From: Myroides odoratus DSM 2801
GTDB taxonomy: Bacteria; Bacteroidota; Bacteroidia; Flavobacteriales; Flavobacteriaceae
NCBI RefSeq assembly: GCF_000243275.1
Contig: NZ_CM001437.1
Span: 1,585,100 to 1,649,099, forward strand
Reading direction: 5' to 3'
Length of the DNA stretch: 64,000 nt
A program made the position numbers and the translations under genes. The notes under the pieces are model-generated. The model saw nothing but the letters and a program-made list of their open reading frames with translations. It had not been told where the DNA came from and made no database searches. This document shows, one piece after another, positions 35,701 through 44,170 of this stretch (positions within the stretch are counted from its first letter, which is position 1; every line of letters starts with the position of its first letter).

Positions 35701-36151
35701 CAGCTGCCTTCCCTTCGATCATTCTACTCACGTCAGGAACACCATCTACTTTTAATTCTTTTTCAGAAATTCTACTAACTGCCCCTGTAAACGTTCTTTT
35801 GTTCACAGACTCGTAACCTGTTGTAACGATGTTAATTTCGTCTAACGTACTATCTTCTTTTAAGACTACGTTTATAACGCTGGCTTTTCCGACTTTCTTC
35901 TCCACAGAATTCATCATAACAAATGAAAACACCAAAACAGCATTATCATCTTTTACGTTAATGGAGAAATTACCATCTAAGTCAGTACCAACACCTTCTT
36001 GGGTACCTTTAATCAACACACTCGCTCCTGGAAGAGGATACCCATCCCCATCAGAAACGCGTCCTGTAACCTTTCTGCTTTGCGCAAACCCCTCATTTAC
36101 CATTAGCAAGGCTGCTATAACAAAGAAGAAATGAAGTACAATTTTCCTCAT
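32777..36151 (-). CDS. SusC/RagA family TonB-linked outer-membrane protein
   Basis: 1124 residues. Signal peptide ending GFAQ; carboxypeptidase-like domain (about 26-115, VTGRVSDGDGYPLPGASV); plug with the SusC box GKAAGVTVQN, IRGxSS-like TVRGSSSIFGD, PLWVIDG and SIEILKDAAATSIYGARAMNG; then the large barrel ending in LTLNLSI. It imports a ligand too large for porins using TonB energy. No glycosidase or sigma/anti-sigma pair is nearby, so the substrate may be a peptide or other non-glycan. The 440 bases upstream hold no gene; a -7 match TAACTTTG (36426-36419, minus) is the only promoter hint. Confidence 0.96.
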   Translation of the reverse strand: MRKIVLHFFFVIAALLMVNEGFAQSRKVTGRVSDGDGYPLPGASVLIKGTQEGVGTDLDGNFSINVKDDNAVLVFSFVMMNSVEKKVGKASVINVVLKEDSTLDEINIVTTGYESVNKRTFTGAVSRISEKELKVDGVPDVSRMIEGKAAGVTVQNVTGTFGAAPKITVRGSSSIFGDTKPLWVIDGMVQEEIINVSFEDLASGNASTMLSSAVAGLNANDVLSIEILKDAAATSIYGARAMNGVVVITTKSGRKNTPLTVSYNMENTIREVPTYGTYDILNSQASMGILLEMEEKGLLTDPTISQGRYGGIYNLWFKEIWAYDPKGGMDGKGGYNQFNTDEGKYDFLRQYEYANTDWFKHLFRPSIMQNHSLSFSGGSENATYYASVGYMKDPGWTVADQVQRITANLKTTFYFNDRMNLGLSTVFSSRKQDAPGSFDRQADPVGGSVSRDFDINPFNYALNTSRALRPYDNEGNYEYYRQNWAPFNVLDELNNNSLNLDVKDIKLQADFEYKLMDGLKFNSSASLRYVISDRDHDIKESSNVVRAFRADETMIVKQQNIYLYQDPANLDAEKEVVLKDGGIWYRFQNKMSAINWRNSFSYDNIFGKTGQHEINAFAGAEIRIIDRDYNSNDTYGVMFDKGYLGNPNYKLYRKLFAEGDALYSRGFDKDRNAGFFGRVNYTYDGRYTASLTGRYDASNQQGESGAMWLPTWTASGKWNIIQEKWMLDQKVFSDLSLRGSYGLTATAGPASNSSAVFKNALTVSRFDPESREVGMNIVNLKNADLTWEKQYEANLGVDMGFLGGRIYLVADVYQRKAFDLVDRIRTSGIGGEVSKWGNNADMTTKGVELSLTTRNVVSESFKWTSNLNFSYYNQEITKLAYEPSAFDLISNIGGNVVGNARNSLYSYQFTGLNGEGLPTFVMADGETDNVGGANFQDTQNVVGYLKYEGSVEPNKTIGFNNTFQYENWSLDVMTVAAWGNVVRLDPSFTSEYNDTQIFTKAMNNRWVIAGDENTTNVPIIASADMIAKYGRSLDRAYNAYNYSDQRIAKGDFIRIKNITLGYEFPELFKKQIGVSSFGLKMSVTNPFLLYSDKKLNGQDPEFFRTGGVAMPVTRQYTLTLNLSI

Positions 36152-36535
36152 GTTTTATTAATTTTAAATTGTTTAACAAACAAATAACAAAAAATCGACA
36201 TTTGCTAATTTTATGTTATTTTTTTACAATACGAAAAAGTTAAAAAATGTATCGCATTGTTTTACAAACAATTACAAAGACACCCCTTAAAGTCTAATTC
36301 TATGCGGGAAGATACAGTATAATATAACGAAAAACAAAATCTTAAAAGAATACACTAACCATAAAAACAGATGTTAACAAAAGCAAAATAATCAAACAAT
36401 AGCAACAAAACGACCTGTCAAAGTTAACAATACACCCCCAATTATTGCATCATCTTAATTTCTGCTAAATAAAACTTTAACTAAATTAAAAACAAGATGA
36501 AAGACATCTTTAAAATCTACTTTAATAAAGCGCAT
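36152..36535. other. Intergenic region upstream of susC
   Basis: About 380 AT-rich bases without a supportable gene on either strand. Contains a possible minus-strand -7 box at 36419-36426 and many short A-rich runs; no operator-like palindrome that I would defend. Confidence 0.5.
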
Positions 36536-36573
36536 AAAAAAAGGAGATTGGTTAGTTCCAATCTCCTTTTTTC
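36536..36573. terminator. Terminator of mscL
   Basis: AAAAGGAGATTGG/CCAATCTCCTTTT, 13 bp, loop TTAGTT, flanked by A and T runs; 20 bases past the mscL stop. Confidence 0.88.
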
Positions 36574-36593
36574 TTTGATTAAATTATAATCGC

Positions 36594-37040
36594 TTATTTT
36601 CCTTGATTTTTCAACAAATCTCTGATCTCTGCCAATAAGTCCTCTTGCGTTGGTGCTGGTGGTCCTGCTGGCTCTGGTGCAACTGCTGCCTCTTCTTTCT
36701 TTCTCAATTGGTTAATTCCTTTTACCATTAAGAATACACAGAATGCCAATAACGTAAAGTTGATTACCTCTGTAATGAAGCTACCGTAAGCAAAGATAAC
36801 GTTACCATCTACTCCTCTTGCTGCAGCTAAAGGTGCGCCATCTGGAGCATCTCCTTTTAAAACTACATACATATTGGTAAAGTCTGGTGTACCAATGATT
36901 GCAGATACTAAGGGCATAATAACATCATTTACGATACTTGTAACGATTTTACCAAATGCTCCTCCAATGATAACCCCAACTGCTAGGTCCATTACATTGC
37001 CTTTTACAGCAAATTCTTTAAATTCTTTTAAAAATCCCAT
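36594..37040 (-). CDS. mscL: Large-conductance mechanosensitive channel MscL
   Basis: 148 residues from the Met at 37040 ([22 protein letters not shown]), the conserved N-terminus; upstream in-frame Met at 37070 is rejected. Two TM helices (about 16-40 and 75-100), pore residues in [14 protein letters not shown], and a C-terminal bundle after a Pro/Ala/Glu linker. Emergency valve that opens under hypoosmotic shock. Confidence 0.95.
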   Translation of the reverse strand: MGFLKEFKEFAVKGNVMDLAVGVIIGGAFGKIVTSIVNDVIMPLVSAIIGTPDFTNMYVVLKGDAPDGAPLAAARGVDGNVIFAYGSFITEVINFTLLAFCVFLMVKGINQLRKKEEAAVAPEPAGPPAPTQEDLLAEIRDLLKNQGK

Positions 37041-37104
37041 AGTTAAATTTTTATTGATTGCTTTTAACAAAAATACTTATTTTATTCTAAAAAAAAACTT
37101 TTTT

Positions 37105-39549
37105 TCACTCTTCAAAAAAAATTCTTTTAACTCTTTGAGATACACTTGTTATAATCTCGTACGGAATCGTGTGAATAGCCTCCGCTATAATCGTAGTCGG
37201 TAAATCTTCTCCAAAAATAATTACCTCATCGCCTTCCCTACAATTAATTGCTGTTACATCAACCATTAACATGTCCATACAAATTGATCCTGTTATGGGT
37301 GCTTTTTTATTTTGGATTAAAACATATCCGCCATTACTTCCCCATACTCGATGAATACCATCCGCATATCCAATCGGAACCGTGGCAATCTTCGTTGGGT
37401 GTTCTGCTCTAAAACGACGACCATAACCAACGCTCTCAGCGGTATCAATTTCTTTCACTTGCATGATGCGTGTTTTTAACGTTCCCACATTGCGCAATTG
37501 TCTCATTTCATCGACATCATTTCCAATCCCATACAATCCAATACCCAAACGCACCATATCCATTTGATAAGATGCATAGTTGAAAATACCCGAAGTATTC
37601 AAAATATGTAAAATCGGTTGAATCTGTAATTGCTCCTTAATATAGGTACTACTTTTTTCAAACAGTTCCATTTGCCCTAAAGTGAAGTCCTGATAGATAT
37701 CCATATCACTAGACGATAGATGCGAAAAAATAGATTTCACCTCCACACTATTCGTGTGTTTTAAAATCGCAACTAGTTCATCCAACTCTTGTGCAACAAA
37801 TCCGTGACGATGCATCCCCGTTTCTACCTTAATATGTATCGGATATTGATATGCATTTTTTTCACGTACAATTTGAAGAAAAGCTTGTAACTCTCGAATC
37901 GAATAAATCTCCGGTTCTAAATCATACGCAAGCATAGCGGAAAAAGCGCTAATCTCTGGATTCATCACAATGATATTTGTTTTGATTCCCGCTTTGCGCA
38001 GTGCGATTCCCTCATCTGCAAAAGCCACTCCTAAATAACTGACTTTTTCATGCTCCAATAACTTTGCAATTTCTACGCTTCCATGGCCATAACCAAACGC
38101 TTTCACCATAACCATGGTTTTTGTTTCTGGCTTTAATTTAGAACGATAGAAATTTAAATTATGTCGAATAGCGGTAAGGTTGATCTCCAATACCGTTTCA
38201 TGTGTTTTTTCCTCTAATAAACTAACAATTTTATCAAAGCGAAAACCACGAGCTCCTTTCACTAAGATTGTTTCATCGACAAATTCATCCATCGATACTT
38301 TTTGCAGGAATTCATCTGTAGAAGCAAAGAAACGCATCGCTGCAGAATCTTTTCCATATTGACCAATTTCTTCCCCAATGCAAATCACTTTCCCAATTTG
38401 GTAACTCTTCAATAAATGATTGACTTGTTGATATAATTCTTTAGGTTCTAATCCACTGTGAAAAACATCCGAAAGAATAACCGTTTTATTCGCATTACTT
38501 CGATGTTTTTCCAAGAAATCTAAAGCAATACTCAACGATTGAAAATCGGAGCTATAAGCATCATCAATAATCGAACAATTGTTGATTCCTTTTTTTACTT
38601 GCAAGCGCAATTCAACCGCATACAACTTTTTAATACGAGCTTGTATCGTCTCAATCGGATACTTCATCACCAGCATCGTCAAGATACAAGTCATGCAATT
38701 TCGAACTGCAAATTCATCTGTAAATGGAAGTTCTACAGTGAAAGTTTCTACCTTATTATATAGTACAATTAACTTATCCCCTTTCACTTGACCGTATAAG
38801 TCTGAATTTGAATCCGTTAAACTCCAAGTAATAAACGTAGTTTTTGGAGGTAATGCAGCGATAATTCGACTGTCTTTTTCCCCCAGTATTGTAGGTGTGT
38901 GAACAAACAATTCCATCTTTTCTCGGATCTTCTGTTCTTCATTTTCGAATCCGTCGTGATGTTCACTTGTAATCGAGGTAATAATTCCCAAAGTTGGTTG
39001 CACAATGGGTTGCAAATGCTTCATCTCATCAATCGTAGATATCCCGACTTCAAACAAACCGATGGTGTGTTGTTCGGCCATTCCGAATACCGATAAAGGA
39101 ACTCCTGTTTGTGAGTTGTAACTCTTCGGACTTTTGATAATGGAATATTCATTGCTCAATAGGAAATTCAGCCATTCTTTGACCACCGTTTTTCCTCTAC
39201 TTCCCGTTATTCCCACTACGGGAATATCAAATTTTTGACGATGCCAAGTGGCTGCTTGTTGCAGCGCGTGTAACGTATCTTGTACCACAAAATACGTTAC
39301 TCCTGGCTGCTGTATTATTTTTGTTTGATCAGATACCACAAAGTAGGTAACTCCCAATCGAATAAGTTCCTCAATATAGGCATGCCCATCGTGATTTGGT
39401 CCAACTAATGCGAAAAACAAGGTTGTACTATCATTCAAAAGCGTTCTGCTATCAACAGAAACACGATGAATTTCGAAGTGCTCAACTTCCTTATCTCCAA
39501 CTACCTCAGCATGTAGATAAGCACAGAAATCTGCAGTAACAATATTCAT
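37105..39549 (-). CDS. Bifunctional MurF / alanine racemase
   Basis: 814 residues; a fusion known in Bacteroidota. Residues 1-~450 are UDP-MurNAc-tripeptide:D-Ala-D-Ala ligase, with ATP loop GITGSRGKT (113-121) and ITSEHHDGF. Residues ~455-814 are a PLP alanine racemase, with K483 in KAFGYGHG, and MVRLGIGLYGIG and SICMDMLMVDV. One protein thus makes D-Ala and attaches D-Ala-D-Ala. In many such fusions the MurF half is reported as incomplete and a separate murF exists, so ligase activity is not certain. Confidence 0.93.
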   Translation of the reverse strand: MNIVTADFCAYLHAEVVGDKEVEHFEIHRVSVDSRTLLNDSTTLFFALVGPNHDGHAYIEELIRLGVTYFVVSDQTKIIQQPGVTYFVVQDTLHALQQAATWHRQKFDIPVVGITGSRGKTVVKEWLNFLLSNEYSIIKSPKSYNSQTGVPLSVFGMAEQHTIGLFEVGISTIDEMKHLQPIVQPTLGIITSITSEHHDGFENEEQKIREKMELFVHTPTILGEKDSRIIAALPPKTTFITWSLTDSNSDLYGQVKGDKLIVLYNKVETFTVELPFTDEFAVRNCMTCILTMLVMKYPIETIQARIKKLYAVELRLQVKKGINNCSIIDDAYSSDFQSLSIALDFLEKHRSNANKTVILSDVFHSGLEPKELYQQVNHLLKSYQIGKVICIGEEIGQYGKDSAAMRFFASTDEFLQKVSMDEFVDETILVKGARGFRFDKIVSLLEEKTHETVLEINLTAIRHNLNFYRSKLKPETKTMVMVKAFGYGHGSVEIAKLLEHEKVSYLGVAFADEGIALRKAGIKTNIIVMNPEISAFSAMLAYDLEPEIYSIRELQAFLQIVREKNAYQYPIHIKVETGMHRHGFVAQELDELVAILKHTNSVEVKSIFSHLSSSDMDIYQDFTLGQMELFEKSSTYIKEQLQIQPILHILNTSGIFNYASYQMDMVRLGIGLYGIGNDVDEMRQLRNVGTLKTRIMQVKEIDTAESVGYGRRFRAEHPTKIATVPIGYADGIHRVWGSNGGYVLIQNKKAPITGSICMDMLMVDVTAINCREGDEVIIFGEDLPTTIIAEAIHTIPYEIITSVSQRVKRIFFEE

Positions 39550-39604
39550 TAATTAGTCTTTATTCATTTGGACACAAAGGTAAACAGAGTGGATGTTTTG
39601 ACCG

Positions 39605-39967
39605 CTATAAATTGCATTTAATATACGCCCATCCCTCTTCTTGTTTTTCAATAATAGCAATCAATCCCGAAGGTACATAAGCCACGTGTTCTATAATATC
39701 ATCTTTCTCTATTTGACGTACGCGAATCGTGTTTTCACATGCAAAAAATTGAACGCCTTTTTGAATGGCTTGTTTCAAAGCATCGCCTACCATCGTTTTC
39801 GTTTTTCTAACCATTCCAATAGCGGGGCCATGTACCACCACATGGATTTCTACATCATTTCCCCAATGGTTAATCACATTCGTTACATAGGTCATTAAAG
39901 CGTTTTGTTCATTGATATTTTCCGTATTCATTTGAAAAACAACTCTATGTTTCTTTCCTGTATTCAT
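39605..39967 (-). CDS. DsrE family protein
   Basis: 120 residues with the DsrE/DsrF-like fold pattern (HRVVFQMNTEN, DVEIHVVVHGPAIGMV, GVQFFACENTIR); the single cysteine after FFA is where these proteins carry persulfide sulfur. Divergent from the sulfur-transport genes at 40168 and sharing with them an intergenic region that holds a candidate Crp/Fnr palindrome. Likely a sulfur relay partner. It is also 55 bases upstream of murF-alr on the same strand, without a clear terminator between. Confidence 0.85.
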   Translation of the reverse strand: MNTGKKHRVVFQMNTENINEQNALMTYVTNVINHWGNDVEIHVVVHGPAIGMVRKTKTMVGDALKQAIQKGVQFFACENTIRVRQIEKDDIIEHVAYVPSGLIAIIEKQEEGWAYIKCNL

Positions 39968-40095
39968 AATTCTACTAGTTTAATTTTTGTTTTTTGTTGA
40001 TTAAATATAAAGCTACTAAATCCTTTTTCATTATCCGATATTTTCTTTTGTTTTTTATAGCTATTACACCTTCTTCTCCTTCAATTTACACGGAA

Positions 40096-40140
40096 TGTAT
40101 CAAAAGTTACTGTACACCAATAAAATAATGCAGAAATTTG
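40096..40140 (+). promoter_or_regulatory. Candidate Crp/Fnr operator and promoter, YeeE genes
   Basis: TGTATC-AAAA-GTTACT (40096-40111) matches the perfect palindrome TGTAAC-N4-GTTACA found before the persulfide dioxygenase gene at 10 of 12 positions. A degenerate -7 box GAAATTTG (40133-40140) ends 36.5 bases after its centre, exactly the spacing seen at the other site; that puts the site near -43, a class II activator position. Confidence 0.5.
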
Positions 40141-40167
40141 CCCTATACAAAATTAAATAGACGTGTT

Positions 40168-40731
40168 ATGATGCATTGGATTTACGAACCTTGGCCTTGG
40201 TATATTGGTGGACTTTTTATTGCCACAACTTTAGTACTCCTCCTTTTTATGGGGAAAACATTTGGTTTTTCTTCCAATTTACGAACGATGTGTTCTATGA
40301 TGGGGGCTGGAAAAACGTGTGATTTTTTCTGCTTCAATTGGAAAGCCCAAACGTGGAATTTACTCTTCTTAGTAGGAACTATACTCGGTGGTTTTATCGC
40401 TTATCACTTTTTAAGTGTAGACGCTGCAGCTGTTCCTTTAGGAGAAAATACCATTCAGAAATTGAACGAATTGGGATTTGAAAGCGCAGGTACAACCTAT
40501 GTCCCGACAGAATTATATGGTGATGATGCCTTTTCCTCTATTAAAACCATCCTTTTACTATTAGTTGCTGGTTTTTTTGTTGGTTTTGGATCGAGATATG
40601 CAGGTGGATGTACTTCTGGGCATGCCATTTCGGGCTTGAGTAACTTCCAATTACCTTCTCTAATCGCTGTTATTGGATTCTTTATCGGTGGACTCATTAT
40701 GGTTCATCTTATTTTTCCTTTCTTATTTTAA
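40168..40731 (+). CDS. YeeE/YedE family transporter, first half
   Basis: 187 residues from MMHWIYEPW at 40168. Four to five membrane spans; the conserved cysteine loop GGCTSGHAISGLSN (about 150) corresponds to the thiosulfate/sulfur path of YeeE. Additional cysteines in RTMCSMMGAGKTCDFFC near residues 45-60. With the next gene it forms the two-part version of YeeE/YedE. Proposed to import thiosulfate or another reduced sulfur compound. Confidence 0.88.
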   Translation: MMHWIYEPWPWYIGGLFIATTLVLLLFMGKTFGFSSNLRTMCSMMGAGKTCDFFCFNWKAQTWNLLFLVGTILGGFIAYHFLSVDAAAVPLGENTIQKLNELGFESAGTTYVPTELYGDDAFSSIKTILLLLVAGFFVGFGSRYAGGCTSGHAISGLSNFQLPSLIAVIGFFIGGLIMVHLIFPFLF

Positions 40732-40742
40732 ATGCATCAAAA

Positions 40743-41156
40743 ATGAAAAAAATAGCTTACTTATTTGTAGGAATGATATTTGGTATTGGTATGTTCAAAT
40801 CAGGAGCCGCTTCTTGGTTTAGAATTTACGAAATGTTCCAATTTGACAGCTTCCACATGTATGGAATTATGGGTACTGCCCTTACGTTAGCCGTAATTGC
40901 AACCCTAATCATAAAGAAGAAAAAAATGAAGGATTTTTCTGGAAATCCCATTCTTTTTCACCCCAAAGAAAAGAGTATTCCCCGTTATTTAATTGGCGGA
41001 ACATTCTTCGGGTTAGGTTGGGCACTTGGCGGTGCTTGTCCTGGTCCTATGTTTGCCTTATTAGGCGCAGGTTTTTACCCCATTATCATTGCAATTATCG
41101 GGGCTTTAGCAGGAACTTGGTTTTATGGATTGGTCAAAAAATGGCTTCCACATTAA
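40743..41156 (+). CDS. YeeE/YedE (DUF6691) family transporter, second half
   Basis: 137 residues, four membrane spans; signature GGACPGPMFALLGAG (about 97-111) with the conserved Cys. Starts 11 bases after the first half and should pair with it in the membrane. Same transport role; substrate inferred from neighbours. Confidence 0.88.
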   Translation: MKKIAYLFVGMIFGIGMFKSGAASWFRIYEMFQFDSFHMYGIMGTALTLAVIATLIIKKKKMKDFSGNPILFHPKEKSIPRYLIGGTFFGLGWALGGACPGPMFALLGAGFYPIIIAIIGALAGTWFYGLVKKWLPH

Positions 41157-41182
41157 AAATTAGATACAGATGCTCTCCTATT

Positions 41183-41213
41183 TTTGATACCTAAACCATT
41201 TATACTATCTTTA
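41183..41213 (+). promoter_or_regulatory. Promoter of the Crp/Fnr regulator gene
   Basis: TTTG (41183-41186), 19-base spacer, TATCTTTA (41206-41213). No TGTAAC palindrome lies at the position seen for the two putative target promoters, so the regulator may not act on itself in the same way. Confidence 0.6.
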
Positions 41214-41238
41214 AATCCAAACAACGAGAGGAGTTATT

Positions 41239-41874
41239 ATGGGACATATTATTAGAGAGAAATACCGCAATCTTTTTGAAGAAAAATTGTTAGATGAAAT
41301 CATTGAAGTATCAACAATTAAAGATTTTACAGAAGGAGAACGCCTAATGGAAATTGGGGAATACATTAAAAAAATCCCTTTATTATTATCTGGTGCGATC
41401 AAAATTATACGCGAAGATCAAAAAGAAGGAGAGATTGTACTGTACTATATTGAAGAAGGAGATACCTGTGCGATGACCTTAACCTGTTGTTTAGGGGAAA
41501 CAAAGAGTCAAGTGCGTTCCATTGCAGAAAAAGACGGAAGCGTCATCTTAGTCCCTGTAAGTAAAATGGACGATTGGCTCGTTCGTTATAAAAGCTGGCG
41601 CAACTTTGTGTTGACTAGTTACAACAACAGAATGAATGAATTGTTAGTTGCTGTTGACAGTCTGGCTTTCATGAATATGGAAGAGCGCTTATGTAAACTA
41701 CTCCAAGACAAAGGCAAGATTTACAACAGTACGTTTATTCACAACACCCATCAAGAACTCGCAGATGAATTAAACACCTCTAGAGTTGTTATCTCTCGTA
41801 TTTTAAAGACATTAGAAAACCAAGGAATCATTCGCTTAAATAGAAAATACATCGAATTACTCCAAAAAACCTAA
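41239..41874 (+). CDS. Crp/Fnr family transcriptional regulator
   Basis: 211 residues: cyclic-nucleotide-type beta-roll (about 20-120), dimer helix, and winged helix-turn-helix with THQELADELNTSRVVISRILKTLE (recognition part NTSRVVISRILK). The beta-roll lacks a clear cAMP pocket but carries C77, C83 and C84 in CAMTLTCC, plus C152. A thiol-based response to sulfide or persulfide is therefore a reasonable guess. Followed by tauE after 3 bases. Probable local regulator of the sulfur genes. Confidence 0.88.
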   Translation: MGHIIREKYRNLFEEKLLDEIIEVSTIKDFTEGERLMEIGEYIKKIPLLLSGAIKIIREDQKEGEIVLYYIEEGDTCAMTLTCCLGETKSQVRSIAEKDGSVILVPVSKMDDWLVRYKSWRNFVLTSYNNRMNELLVAVDSLAFMNMEERLCKLLQDKGKIYNSTFIHNTHQELADELNTSRVVISRILKTLENQGIIRLNRKYIELLQKT

Positions 41875-41877
41875 ACT

Positions 41878-42663
41878 ATGGATACAGCATTTGTCGGTTA
41901 TGCATTAGCCCTTTTAGTTGGTATTTCACTTGGCTTAATCGGCAGTGGAGGATCTATCTTAACGGTGCCTATTTTGGTGTATATTTTAAAAATAGAACCT
42001 TTTTTAGCAACCGCCTATTCGCTATTTATTGTTGGGTCAACAGCTTTAGTTGGTGGCGTACAGAATGCCATTAATCGCAAGGTAAACTACAAGTTAGTCT
42101 TGCTCTTTGGTATCCCCTCCCTACTGGCCGTTTATGTGATGCGGGCGTATGTATTGCCTTTAGTTCCTGATACGATCGCTATTGGATCATTGAATCTATC
42201 CAAGAATGTAATACTCATGGTGCTCTTTGCCCTCGTGATGTTTGCTTCTGCTATGAAAATGATTCGCCCCAAAGCCATAACCCAAACGCAATCCCAGCCT
42301 CAGCAAACTCAATTGATTCTACAAGGAGTGCTCATTGGAGTAGTTGCGGGAACCGTAGGCGCTGGTGGAGGATTTCTAATTATTCCGGCCTTGATTTTAT
42401 TTGCTCATGTAAGCATGAAAGAAGCGGTGGGTACCTCCTTATTTATCATTGCGATTCAATCGTTATTTGGATTTTTAGGTGATGTTAGCAATCCACTATT
42501 GGATTGGAACTTGTTACTGACATTCAGTGCAATTTCCATCGTTGGAATATTTCTGGGGATATTTCTAACGCGTTATATCCCAGATCACAACTTAAAAAAA
42601 GGATTTGGCTATTTTGTATTACTAATGGCCCTATACATTTTTAGCAAAGAAGTGTTTTTCTAG
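41878..42663 (+). CDS. Sulfite exporter TauE/SafE family protein
   Basis: 261 residues, seven to eight spans. Two related halves each start with a Gly-rich turn: LIGSGGSILTVPILV and TVGAGGGFLIIPALI, the TauE/SafE signature. Members export sulfite, sulfoacetate or thiosulfate-type anions. Here it probably removes sulfite made by the downstream persulfide dioxygenase. Coupled to the regulator gene. Confidence 0.9.
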   Translation: MDTAFVGYALALLVGISLGLIGSGGSILTVPILVYILKIEPFLATAYSLFIVGSTALVGGVQNAINRKVNYKLVLLFGIPSLLAVYVMRAYVLPLVPDTIAIGSLNLSKNVILMVLFALVMFASAMKMIRPKAITQTQSQPQQTQLILQGVLIGVVAGTVGAGGGFLIIPALILFAHVSMKEAVGTSLFIIAIQSLFGFLGDVSNPLLDWNLLLTFSAISIVGIFLGIFLTRYIPDHNLKKGFGYFVLLMALYIFSKEVFF

Positions 42664-42665
42664 TT

Positions 42666-42710
42666 TGTAACTTTGGTTACAGCACAATTCAAAACATCTT
42701 CTTACTTTTA
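42666..42710 (+). promoter_or_regulatory. Candidate Crp/Fnr operator and promoter, persulfide dioxygenase gene
   Basis: TGTAAC-TTTG-GTTACA (42666-42681) is a perfect palindrome with FNR-box geometry. A -7 box TACTTTTA (42703-42710) ends 36.5 bases after its centre. Confidence 0.6.
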
Positions 42711-42738
42711 CTATATCAATTAAAAATAAACACGACTT

Positions 42739-44121
42739 ATGAAGATAGAACAAATTTATACCGGATGTCTAGCACAAGGTGCTTACTATATAGAGAGTAA
42801 TGGCGAAGTTGCTATTATTGACCCCCTACGTGAAGTACAACAATACGTAGACAAAGCAACAAAGGATCAAGCGACAATCAAATACATATTCGAAACGCAT
42901 TTTCATGCTGATTTCGTGAGTGGACACGTTACTTTAGCTGAAAAAACAGGAGCTCCAATTGTCTATGGTCCTAATGCTAACCCAACATTCAAAGCACATA
43001 TTGCTACAGATGGCGAAGTATTTAAATTGGGAAATATTACAATTACAGCGCTACATACACCAGGGCATACCATGGAAAGTACCACCTATCTATTAAAAGA
43101 TGAAAACGGGAAAGATCATGCTATTTTCACAGGGGATACGCTTTTCTTAGGTGATGTAGGTCGTCCTGATTTAGCACAAAAGGCAGCTAGTTTAACACAA
43201 GAACAGTTAGCCGCTACGTTATACCACAGTTTACGCGATAAAATCATGCCTTTAGCGGATGATGTTATTGTTTATCCAGCGCATGGAGCAGGATCTGCTT
43301 GTGGAAAAAACTTGAGCAAAGAAACGGTAGGAACACTCGGGGACCAAAAACAAACCAACTATGCTTTACGTGCAGATATGACGGAAGCAGAGTTTGTCAA
43401 AGAGGTAACGGATGGTTTATTACCCCCTCCTGCTTATTTCCCATTAAACGTAAAATTAAACAAAGAAGGATACGACGACGTGGAGAATATCATCAGCAAC
43501 AATCAAGCTTTACAACCCAACGATTTTGAGGTATTAGCAGATGAATCTGGTGCTTTATTACTCGATGTTCGATCAGCTGCTGATTTTGCACAAGGACATA
43601 TCCCGGGATCTATTTTTATTGGATTAGATGGACAGTTTGCCCCATGGGTAGGAGCATTAATCACAGATATTAAACAACCTATTTTAATCATTGCTCCTGA
43701 AGGACGCGAACAAGAATGTATCATTCGTCTATCACGTGTGGGCTATGACAATTCGTTAGGTTATTTAGCTGGTGGGTTTAACGCATGGAAAAATGCAGGT
43801 AAAGAATATGACACCATTCAACAAGTAACAGCAGATGAGCTAGAAACAGCGATGAAAGCAGGAGATATCTCTATTTTTGATGTAAGAAAACCAGGAGAAT
43901 ACGATGCTGCTCATATTGATTACAAAAACCTCAACCATACCCCGTTAGATTTCTTAAACGATCATTTAGCGACATTCCCTACCACTGGTCATTTTTACAT
44001 TCACTGTGCAGGAGGATATCGCTCCCTTATTGCAGCTTCTATCTTGAAAGCAAGAGGATACCACAATATGATTGATGTAATTGGCGGATTTGGCGCAATT
44101 AAAATACAGGTATTGCTTTAG
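42739..44121 (+). CDS. MBL-fold persulfide dioxygenase-like protein with two rhodanese domains (C-terminus frameshifted)
   Basis: 460 residues as read. Metallo-beta-lactamase domain (1-~250) with iron ligands in THFHADFVSGH, HTPGHT, GDTLFLGDVGRPDL and PAHGAGSACGK. Rhodanese 1 (~265-355) lacks the active Cys (APEGREQ), while rhodanese 2 (~365-460) has it (C423, HCAGGYRS). Such proteins oxidise persulfides to sulfite/thiosulfate. The present end GGFGAIKIQVLL is abnormal. One extra A at 44101-44104 would give KNTGIALADNSCTSTCSSNLK, stopping at 44165, five bases before thioredoxin, with the family's usual length near 474. Confidence 0.9.
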   Translation: MKIEQIYTGCLAQGAYYIESNGEVAIIDPLREVQQYVDKATKDQATIKYIFETHFHADFVSGHVTLAEKTGAPIVYGPNANPTFKAHIATDGEVFKLGNITITALHTPGHTMESTTYLLKDENGKDHAIFTGDTLFLGDVGRPDLAQKAASLTQEQLAATLYHSLRDKIMPLADDVIVYPAHGAGSACGKNLSKETVGTLGDQKQTNYALRADMTEAEFVKEVTDGLLPPPAYFPLNVKLNKEGYDDVENIISNNQALQPNDFEVLADESGALLLDVRSAADFAQGHIPGSIFIGLDGQFAPWVGALITDIKQPILIIAPEGREQECIIRLSRVGYDNSLGYLAGGFNAWKNAGKEYDTIQQVTADELETAMKAGDISIFDVRKPGEYDAAHIDYKNLNHTPLDFLNDHLATFPTTGHFYIHCAGGYRSLIAASILKARGYHNMIDVIGGFGAIKIQVLL

Positions 44122-44170
44122 CAGACAACAGCTGTACCTCTACTTGTTCTTCCAATTTAAAATAAAAACG

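Noticed and set aside
44081..44170. N-terminal extension of thioredoxin
   Set aside because: It is the shifted frame of the dioxygenase C-terminus; the ATG at 44171 gives a standard thioredoxin.
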